Shown here piece after piece: positions 1 to 7,000 of a stretch of DNA of 10,000 nucleotides. The notes beneath the pieces were generated by a model, which saw only the letters and a list, made by a program, of their open reading frames with translations, did not search any database and was not told the DNA's origin. The position numbers were made by a program, and so were the translations under genes. The DNA is from Salpingoeca rosetta. Its lineage: Eukaryota > Opisthokonta > Choanoflagellata > Craspedida > Salpingoecidae. The stretch's first letter is position 1. Every line of letters starts with the position of its first letter. The DNA lies in the NCBI RefSeq assembly GCF_000188695.1, contig NW_004754927.1:1930934-1940933 (forward strand). Reading direction: 5' to 3'.

Positions 1-90
<90 letters not shown>
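1..90. repeat. (CA)45 dinucleotide microsatellite
   Basis: An uninterrupted run of CA dinucleotides fills the first 90 bases and probably continues to the left of the window. It ends 59 bases before the ATG of the first gene, so it lies in that gene's promoter or 5' leader. Bases 91-149 hold no recognisable element. Confidence 0.98.
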
Positions 91-91
<1 letters not shown>

Positions 92-149
92 CCACTATAC
101 AGGACCTTACAGACGCGCAAGCGTGGTCTTTTAGCGAGCTTGAGTCGTC

Positions 150-1619
150 ATGGCTGCGGTAAGTGACAGAGTGAAGGGGTGGCTTCAGCCCGTCACACAA
201 CAACACTGCTTCAATGGCTCCATGGACGGGAGAACAGAGGCGTTGGCTAAGGATGAGTTTGTCTGTTTGCTGTGGTTGCGCGCGCAATTCACACAACACA
301 CCAGCTACACACACACACGCGCGCGCGCGCGCGCGCCTCCGTTCACGCACGTCAACTCACGCACACGCATCACGCACACGTCTTCGTCTTCCACAAAGGG
401 AGGTTTGAGGCTTGCGCTGGTGCTGCTCGGCAGCATCTTCCTGATTCTGGGAATGTTCTCGCTCATGCACTCAAGCACCACTGCGCAACGTGACCTCAGA
501 GCCATCGAGAGCATCACGCAAGAACAGACACATACACTAGCAGCTCCCACACGCGCGCCAACGGTTGTCACCAAGGCGCGGCCATCCCACGCCGCGAGCC
601 CAAGACGCAAAACCAGCACCAGCAGCAGCGCAGGCAGTTATGCTAAGCTGGCGGCGGAGGGCGAGCTTCCCATGGACCTGAGCCTAACGGGTGACGCAGC
701 CGACTACAGGCAAGGAGAAAGAAACGCAGATGCAGAAACAGCCACGGCCACCAACGGGGCTGACGACCGAGGTACGCGCGCCGAAACATCTGCTGCTACG
801 AGCGAAATGGAGCCCACCGCCGAGGCCCAAGACTTGGATGACCCATTGGAGAAGTACAACATCGCCCGCAACAAGGACTACCCGCCGCCCAAACTGAAGG
901 GCGTGGAGGAGCTCATCGACATGGGCTACGAGATCCCCAGGCTGAGCTTCGACTACGACGACTCTGCAGAAGCACGCGCGGCGCGGGCAAAGGAGAAGGT
1001 GTCCGAGCTGGTGAAGGAAGGGATGCCGGATAGCGTGGCACGCCTGCGGGCGCAGCTCTTTGAGCGAGAGCTTGCGGACCGCAAGGCGCGCGCAGAGCAC
1101 ACGCGGAACCGGGCCGTCGTGCGGCTGCGGCAGGAGGCCAAGCTGCAGAAGGATGCAGAGGAGCGGGAGGCGCGGTTGGCGCTCATGCAGGAGAAGCAGA
1201 AGCTTGTGGCGGAGATGCTTGAGCGAGGACGGCAGCAGCGGGACGAGGAGGAGCGGCGGCGGGACGAGCGGCGGCGGGAACTCGAAGAGCGCACACAGAA
1301 GCAGAAGGAGGAGGCGGAACGCGTGCGGCTGATGAAGGAGGAGATGCGGCTGGCAGAGCTGCGACGGCAGCAGAAGGCAAACGAGCAGCGCAGGATGGAG
1401 GAGAAGGAGGAAAAGGAGAAGGAGCGAAAGATGCGGGAGCAGAAGCTTGAGGAGGAGCGGGAGGAGAAGCGACGACTGGTGGAGGAGTTTCAGGCACTGA
1501 GGCAGCAGCAGATGGAGGAGAACAAGAGGCGCGCGCGAGAGGAGCGCCTGAGGGAGATGGAGGACTCGGCAAAGATGCGGGAGCAGCACAAGCAGCGGGT
1601 CGGGTTGGTACCCCGGTAA
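150..1619 (+). CDS. Unrecognised single-pass or signal-anchored coiled-coil protein, 409 aa if spliced
   Basis: I do not recognise this protein. The ATG at 150 has G at +4. Three codons later lies a consensus donor (GTAAGT at 159). The preferred model is exons 150-158 and 399-1619, joined in phase 0, giving 409 residues; unspliced, the frame stays open and gives 489. In the spliced form residues 8-26 are strongly hydrophobic (LALVLLGSIFLILGMFSLM) after one Arg, which fits a signal anchor or signal peptide at the ER membrane. A Ser/Thr/Ala-rich stretch follows, then a more ordered block (nt 848-990, with YNIARNKDYPPPKLKG). From about residue 190 to 400 the chain is Glu/Arg/Lys/Gln-rich heptad-type sequence, a long coiled coil or single alpha helix. 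The stop is TAA at 1617. Antisense frames here are open only because of base composition. The coding call is strong; the function is unknown. Confidence 0.75.
   Translation: MAAVSDRVKGWLQPVTQQHCFNGSMDGRTEALAKDEFVCLLWLRAQFTQHTSYTHTRARARAPPFTHVNSRTRITHTSSSSTKGGLRLALVLLGSIFLILGMFSLMHSSTTAQRDLRAIESITQEQTHTLAAPTRAPTVVTKARPSHAASPRRKTSTSSSAGSYAKLAAEGELPMDLSLTGDAADYRQGERNADAETATATNGADDRGTRAETSAATSEMEPTAEAQDLDDPLEKYNIARNKDYPPPKLKGVEELIDMGYEIPRLSFDYDDSAEARAARAKEKVSELVKEGMPDSVARLRAQLFERELADRKARAEHTRNRAVVRLRQEAKLQKDAEEREARLALMQEKQKLVAEMLERGRQQRDEEERRRDERRRELEERTQKQKEEAERVRLMKEEMRLAELRRQQKANEQRRMEEKEEKEKERKMREQKLEEEREEKRRLVEEFQALRQQQMEENKRRAREERLREMEDSAKMREQHKQRVGLVPR
159..398 (+). other. Probable phase-0 intron of 240 bases, stop-free in frame
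   Basis: The donor is GTAAGT at 159 and the proposed acceptor is AAG ending at 398, preceded by a pyrimidine-rich stretch (TCTTCGTCTTCC). Length is a multiple of three and there is no in-frame stop. Translated, it would encode low-complexity His/Thr/Arg/Ala sequence derived from (CA)n and (GC)n at 307-336, which looks like intron rather than protein. Removing it places the hydrophobic segment directly after the first three residues. The weak point is the AAG acceptor; other acceptors in this gene-dense window are CAG or TAG. Confidence 0.55.
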
Positions 1620-1655
1620 CTAGAAATAGTCAAGCAAGGAAGCAAGCAAGCAGGC

Positions 1656-1747
1656 TGTGTGTGTATGCGTGTGTGTATGTGTATGTGTGTGTGTATGTGT
1701 GTGTGCGTGTGTGCGTGTGTATGTGTGTGTGTGTGTGCGCGTGTGTG
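1656..1747. repeat. Imperfect (GT)n array
   Basis: GT dinucleotides interrupted by AT and GC steps (GTATGT, GTGCGT), starting 37 bases after the stop codon of the coiled-coil gene. It is the longest GT-on-plus array in the window; nearly all the others are CA on the plus strand. Confidence 0.95.
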
Positions 1748-1904
1748 CTCTATCACCACCATTCCATCGTGGCGGTTCGGGTCATGTCATGGAAGGGGGA
1801 TGTATTGATTCGTTCACTCAAGCTCAAATAACCAAAGCCCAACTGCAGACCACCATGTATGGAAGGAAACAACAAGGATAAACCTGTTTTGAGTGCTTCC
1901 TGAG

Positions 1905-1919
1905 CACACACACACACAC

Positions 1920-1955
<36 letters not shown>
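1905..1955. repeat. (CA)n microsatellite with one phase switch
   Basis: A CA run with a single AA junction at about 1920, where the CA phase shifts. It lies 62 bases beyond the TAF10 stop codon, on the 3' side of that gene. It is complementary to the GT array at 1656-1747. Confidence 0.95.
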
Positions 1956-1957
<2 letters not shown>

Positions 1958-2017
1958 AGAACACCCAGCACCGACACGGCACGACATACACACAACACAA
2001 CTGTTCGGTTGAGGGGG

Positions 2018-3151
2018 TCAAAGATAGTACTGGGGTTTGACTACTGTCATGTTGTGGTCTGTTAACGCGTGGCTCAGGTCCTCCATTGTCAGCGTGTTCT
2101 CTCGATCCTGAATAACGAAGAGCCGATGCACAGCCATGACAATGAAATGACAAGCACAGGGTGAGCAAACCGAACCAAGCACGGCTATACGAGGTCACTC
2201 TGGCGCCATACATGATGGTGCTGTGAGTGTCAAACGACACGCTCACAATGCAGTGGTTGTGGATGTGGAACACACGCCAGCAATGCAAAGAACAAGCAAA
2301 TTCACACACACACCCCCACACACGCACACACACCCCACACACACGCACACACACACACACACAGAGCACACACACACACACACACACAAACACACACAGA
2401 GCACACGCAACGCAGCACACACACGCAACACAGCACACACACACACCACACACCTTTACAACTGTCTTCTTCTTGGCATCGTTGAGGCGGTGCTGGTTGT
2501 ACCGATACGCGTCACGGGCCACATCCGAGACGAACTTCTGGGCTGCCAGCGACACTAGTCTGATCCTGTCATCACGTCAACCATCAAAAAAAAAAAAAGC
2601 GAGACCAGCAACCATTAGGTTGAATTTGGAAGCAAGTGAGGAGAGGGGGTGAGCAGAAAGAGCAGAGGGTGGGGTGACTACGGGGGTGCTGCGATGCACG
2701 GTAGCAAACAACCTCGCAGAATAAGAGCATCTCCGAGGATGTGTGCGTGTGTTGCCACTCGGGAAGAAAATCAGAGAGGGGCAGCAAGCGTCGGGGGCGG
2801 AAGATCAACAGAACCACAGACGCTTTCACCCAAGCAAACTTGTGCACACCACGACACAAGGTCTCTCTCACAGACACAGACACAGACACACACAGACACA
2901 CACAGCAACACAACACACACAGGCACCCATGCATACTTATGCACACCCACCCTCACAACGACACAAGGTCTCTCTCGCAGGCACAGACAGACACAAAACA
3001 TGGACACCTACACATTCTCGTCGTCGGTTTCCACTCCGGCTGTCGCCAGGCACTGCTTCACAACTTCGTCTGGAATCAGCGGAACAAAGTGCTTGATGCT
3101 CGACAGCAACGAGGCAAGCTCTGGCTCTGTCACAAACGTGTCGTCGCTCAT
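2018..3151 (-). CDS. TAF10: TAF10, histone-fold subunit of TFIID and SAGA (3 exons, 113 aa)
   Basis: TAF10 is a small nuclear protein that pairs through its histone fold with TAF3/TAF8 in TFIID and with a SPT7/SUPT7L-type partner in SAGA. Coding exons on the minus strand are 3151-3012, 2565-2454 and 2107-2018. The first junction splits a Val codon (GT|G); the second is phase 0 after Lys84. Both introns are GT-AG (donors GTAGGT and GTGTGT; CAG acceptors), and the first acceptor has a 13-T tract upstream. Residues 11-47 (ELASLLSSIKHFVPLIPDEV...) match the first histone-fold helix region. Residues 48-84 (IRLVSLAAQKFVSDVARDAY...) are the hallmark central helix. Residues 85-113 (DRENTLTMEDLSHAL ... 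KPQYYL) are the hallmark C-terminal block. Alignment to known TAF10 is gap-free across the first junction. An in-frame TGA lies upstream of the ATG, so the N-terminus is very short; the human protein is about 218 residues. Confidence 0.93.
2108..2453 (-). other. TAF10 intron 2 (346 bases) with large CA-rich tract
   Basis: Phase-0 intron between Lys84 and Asp85 of TAF10. The donor reads GTGTGTGG in the transcript sense and runs straight into a GT-rich tract (plus-strand CA, about 2303-2452). That tract therefore fills the 5' end of the intron. The acceptor is TATTCAG ending at 2108. An apparent reading frame running through the intron is repeat-encoded Cys/Val and is not real coding sequence. 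Confidence 0.88.
2303..2452. repeat. Imperfect (CA)n tract inside TAF10 intron 2
   Basis: About 150 bases of CA repeats broken by CCCC, CG, AGAG and CAACGCAG-type interruptions. It abuts the TAF10 exon 2 donor, so on the pre-mRNA it is a GU-rich element directly at a 5' splice site. Confidence 0.93.
2566..3011 (-). other. TAF10 intron 1 (446 bases)
   Basis: It starts with GTAGGT and ends with GACAG. The acceptor side carries an uninterrupted 13-base T tract in the transcript sense (A13 at 2586-2598 on the plus strand), a near-ideal polypyrimidine tract about 20 bases from the AG. The intron also holds CAGACA-type repeats (about 2871-2923) and a spaced direct repeat. No exon was found within it. 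Confidence 0.88.
2851..2988. repeat. Spaced direct repeat in TAF10 intron 1 (2851-2881 and 2958-2988)
   Basis: Two 31-base copies 107 bases apart share an exact 19-base core (ACGACACAAGGTCTCTCTC) followed by 12 bases with two mismatches. CAGACA/CACACA repeats lie between them. A shorter shared TGCACACC precedes each copy, suggesting an old tandem duplication of about 100 bases that has since been altered by repeat slippage. Confidence 0.85.
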
Positions 3152-3619
3152 CGTCGTCACTTCTTTTGCTTGATCTCTGGTCAAAATTCACCTTGTCCAA
3201 CGTCAGATTTGCCTTGGCGTGGAATCCGCGAAAGTTGCCCACAGCTTTCTGTGGGGGTGGCGCTCGCCTGAACTTTTGCATCAATGTATGTCAGACAGTG
3301 TCCCCCTTAAACCTTCAGTTCACATTGATAACGCCTCGTTTGTCTGGTCTGTTGATCAACGGGCCAACCATTACATACACACACACACAGACAGACAGAC
3401 AGAGCAGACACACACACACACACTCACACACACACACACTCACACACACACACACAGCATTGACGTGCTGGAAGGAAGCGCACCGGCTGTTGGCTGCAAG
3501 TGAGTGAGCACAGGAACAGCATCTCACGCACCACACCGCCTCGATTGGCGCCCCGAGTACGCGCCTCTCGTTCGGAGTACCACAGCAACAGCTCGCGACC
3601 AGCCGGCAGACATTCGGCC
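3152..3619. promoter_or_regulatory. Divergent intergenic region, presumed promoters of TAF10 and the lectin gene
   Basis: The start codons of TAF10 (minus) and the lectin gene (plus) face away from each other across 468 bases, so both promoters should lie here. No convincing TATA box or initiator was identified. The middle holds a CA/CAGA array. Bases 3500-3619 are open in frame with the lectin start, but the extra 40 residues would bury its signal peptide and look like 5' UTR (Arg/Ser/Pro-rich). Confidence 0.55.
3374..3456. repeat. Compound (CA)n/(CAGA)n microsatellite
   Basis: CA repeats with an internal ACAG tetranucleotide block (about 3389-3402) and two CACT interruptions. It lies 164 bases upstream of the lectin start codon and 223 bases upstream of the TAF10 start codon. 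Confidence 0.95.
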
Positions 3620-4007
3620 ATGAAGTTGACGGCGAAGATTGCCGTCCTCTTTGGCGGGCTTTTCGCCCTTGCTTCACACACCATCGCCAGCACCCCCTGC
3701 GATCCAAGCAGCGATTGCTGCCTCACCGGTTTCGCCCAAGTCACTGTTGAGGACTTTGGCCTGACAACCATCAGCGCACAGTCCGAGGGAAATTGCTCAC
3801 AGGCACAGGGTGTGGTCACCATCCTGTGCGTCCGTGACGCCGTCACAGGCAGCTGCCCTCACCCTCTCTACGATGTCTCGCTGGCCCACGCCTCACTGAC
3901 AATCGTGGCCCCAGACGGCAGAGCTCAGAATGCCACATGCGTGAGCGGTCCTTGCGATGGGCACCCAGTTAACGTGACTGGCGTCTATCGCTTCGCTGAC
4001 CCTGCCG
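3620..4007 (+). other. Lectin exon 1: signal peptide plus unrecognised Cys-containing domain
   Basis: Residues 1-129. After the signal peptide comes a domain with a CDPSSDCC motif, further cysteines, alternating hydrophobic strands (VVTILCV, ASLTIVAP) and N-glycosylation sequons (NCS, NAT, NVT). It could be a beta-sandwich, but no family was recognised. The donor is GTAAGA at 4008. Confidence 0.8.
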
Positions 4008-7000
4008 GTAAGAGTGACAGCGTATGTTGAGGAGGAGGGAATTACTTAGACAAGAGAAAGCGTTTGGCTTGCCACATGCATGACAAACAGAGAGGGAGAG
4101 ATAGCTTGCGTGCGCGTGTATTCGTGCGCGTGTGGCCCACTGCCCCTCTGGCGTTCGCAGTGCACAATATGTCATGCACACACTTTTTGTGTGTGTGTGT
4201 TTTGTTTCTTTTGCGTGCGTTCGACACGTCCTGTCCATCACGCACGCACATACACACACACGCACACGCACTTCCCGCGTGCCAATGCATTTCACTTCCC
4301 CTGAACCCCTCATGTTCACCACATGCACATGCAATTGTTTGTTTTGGCTGTGTTTGCAGGCTGGCACTACTACGAGGGGTCAGAATACCTCTTCAAGGAC
4401 ACAAGCGTGGACTTTGACGAGGCGCGCGCATTCTGCCAGAGCCTCGGTGCCGACCTTCCTGTGGTCGACACACGTCAAGAGAACGAATTCATCGATTCAC
4501 TCACGCGGGATCTCACAGAGTCCGTGTGGCTCGGTGCACACCTGCTACAGGACCCCTTGCGGGTGACCTGGGTTGATGGCAGCGAAGGCATCGCTTTCGA
4601 AAACGACACGTTCTACGACGATTGCACCTTCGGCGTTGACTGCCTCTTCCAGAAGAACGAGCCAAACAACTTCAACGGCGAAGAGTTTTGTCTGAGCCAG
4701 GGGCATCCCACAAAGCCGGGACAATCATCTGGTTGGAACGATGCTGACTGCTCCGTGCGCAAGTCTATCGTCTGCGAACGCAAAAGTAAGTGCGCCTACC
4801 AACCGCGTGGATCACGTTGTTGAAGCTCGTGACACCACATGTGTGTGTGTGTGCAGGTGGAGCTTGCGTGACTCATTTAAGGTTTTGGATCGTGCGCTCG
4901 TGACAGCGACACACCAGTCAGTTCACGCGCATCAACACACCTCACGCAATATTTGCACGGGGTGTTCTCGGCATTGTGTATCATTTGCTTGTTATTTGCA
5001 CAGTCTTGTGCTCCTCCAGGCTTGGCCTTGACGCCATGCTGCAAACGGATTGCGTGCTGCCCGTGCCATCGGGCGACCAGTGCAATGCGCGGTGCGAGGC
5101 CGGCTTCGAGCCCCAGAACCCAGTCCTGATCACCTGCAGCAACGAGGGCATCCTTGTGGGTGGGCCAACCTGCGAGCCGGTGGACTGCGGTCCTGTTGTC
5201 ACCACGTTACCAGCAAACGCCACGGCAGACTGCTCCAGCTTGATTGACACCCGCTACAAGGGACAGGCTTGTGAGGCGCAATGCGATGTGGGGTTCGAAC
5301 TACAAGGCGACCCGACGTTTACGTGTGGCACAGACGGGCTCTGGACCGCCAGCATGACGTGCAACCCTGTTGACTGCGGTCCGACGCCAGACCTGCCAAA
5401 CAACACCGTCGCAGACTGTTCCGCAAGCACCGTCTATGGCGGACAGCCCTGCCACGCAGCGTGTGCACCAGGGTACGAGACAACACAAGAATCAGAGGAC
5501 GGCATCTACACGTGCACAGCTGACGGAGAGTGGGTCGGCGAAATTTCTTGCACAAGAAAAGATTGTGGCACGACAATCGCAGATTTGCCAGTGAACGCCA
5601 GCGCAAATGAGTGTGGTGGTGACACGGCTTTCGGTGGCGACGACTGCGAGGCGAGCTGCGATGCCGGGTATGAGCCTGTGTCTGGCACGTCGACGACGTT
5701 TACGTGCGGCACTGATGGCATGTGGCAGGGCGACCTTGCGTGCCAGCCTGTTGACTGCGGGTCGACGATCACTGTGACGAACGGTGGTGCGACGTGCAGC
5801 GGCAGCACGGTGTACACTGGCGACGACTGCGAGGCGAGCTGCGATGCCGGGTATGAGCCTGTGTCTGGCACGTCGACGACGTTTACGTGTGGCACTGACG
5901 GCATGTGGCAGGGCGACCTTGCGTGCCAGCCTGTTGACTGCGGGTCACTCTCAGATTTCATTTCTGACGCATTTGCAAGTGTGAACTGCGCGTCGTCGAC
6001 TTTCACATCCACCTGCTCTGCCACTTGTGTCCCGGGCTACGAGCCCTCACCCGAATCAAATGTGTCATCCACTGACTCGGCAGTTGCTGAATTCACCTGT
6101 GGTCCGTTTGGATCATGGCAGGGGGCGCTTGACTGTGTGCACATCTCTTGTGGGAGCATCTCCGATGCGCTTGCTGATGAGTTTGTGACACTTGCCAGCG
6201 ATAGCGAAGAATGTGCTCTTGACGGCAACCGGTGTCCTGCCGCCAACGTCACTTGTCCACCTGGGTATGAGCTGTCGACTGGTGGCAGCGTGCACACAAT
6301 GACGTGCAAGATTGATGGTGCTTGGAGCGAGAGCCCGACGTGCCAGCGCGTCAGCTGCGGGCCGTTCGTGCCTAACCTTGATCCCGAGGCCCAGCAGGAC
6401 GCGTGTCTTGATTTCCGCTTTGGAGACGTATGCGAAATTGGATGCCGGGCGGGCTATGTGTCCAATGGCGATGCAGATCAGGGCGTCTTTACTTGTGATG
6501 AGACTGGCGAGTGGCAAGGCACTTTGACATGCGATCCCGTTGACTGTGGTCCAATGCCGTCTGGGCTGCCGGACAACATTACGTCCCAGTGCTCTAACAC
6601 CAAGCTTGGCGATACCTGTGAGCTGTCTTGCGACGCACCCTTCTTCACCAAAGGCTCGAACATGTTCAAGTGCACGGAGCAAGGGGTATGGATTGGCGGA
6701 TGCGACCTCGAGTGCCTCGGTACGTTGCGGTGTTTATTTGGCCTTGCTTTGCTTTGGTTTGGTTTGCTTTGCTTCGATCGAATCGGTTTCTACCTCTATG
6801 CCGCTTACATTGGGATGAAAGTCCGTCATGACACGTGCCCTACTGACGCGTACGATGTGCTCTTGGCCCCCTGTCCATGCTCTTTGACTTGCAGCCTTTG
6901 ATGTTGCCACTCAGGTTGGCGATTCTGTGTTTGCCTTCATCGAGACTCCCATGACGTTTAGCAAGGCACAGGTCAACTGCCTTGAGCTCGGTGGCAACCT

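Larger units (their letters stand above)
1620..2017. other. Convergent intergenic region between the coiled-coil gene and TAF10
   Basis: Both flanking genes end here, so the spacer should hold two 3' UTRs and two poly(A) sites. No AATAAA is visible on either strand. It contains short AAGC-type repeats (about 1631-1653), a GT array, about 157 bases of unique sequence and a CA array. No coding exon could be supported. Confidence 0.7.

Noticed and set aside
1..90. CRISPR-like or telomere-like repeat
   Set aside because: It is a pure CA dinucleotide run with no spacers and no telomeric unit.
684..1589. Long minus-strand open frame rich in Leu/His/Pro opposite the coiled-coil gene
   Set aside because: It is a shadow of GAG/CAG/CGG codon bias on the plus strand. 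The composition is extreme and shows no domain, while the plus strand has a membrane segment plus coiled coil.
1824..2453. Apparent minus-strand coding continuation of the TAF10 exon 2 frame through Cys/Val repeats
   Set aside because: The frame leaves exon 2 into GT repeats, and the TAF10 C-terminus (LTMEDL ... KPQYYL) is found in another frame at 2018-2107 behind a good acceptor, so this stretch is intron and 3' flank.
2586..2598. A13 run as a retrotransposon poly(A) tail
   Set aside because: No target-site duplication or element body is visible; it sits exactly where the polypyrimidine tract of TAF10 intron 1 is expected on the minus strand.
3500..3619. Upstream ATG in frame with the lectin gene
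   Set aside because: It would add 40 basic, low-complexity residues and internalise a strong signal peptide; the ATG at 3620 is better supported.
5011..5019. Alternative acceptor CTCCTCCAG for lectin exon 3
   Set aside because: It is out of phase with exon 2 and would skip the first cysteine of CCP module 1; the CAG at 5003 fits both.
6911..6914. Alternative acceptor CTCAG for lectin exon 4
   Set aside because: It breaks the frame into CTLD2; the CAG ending at 6894 joins in phase 1.
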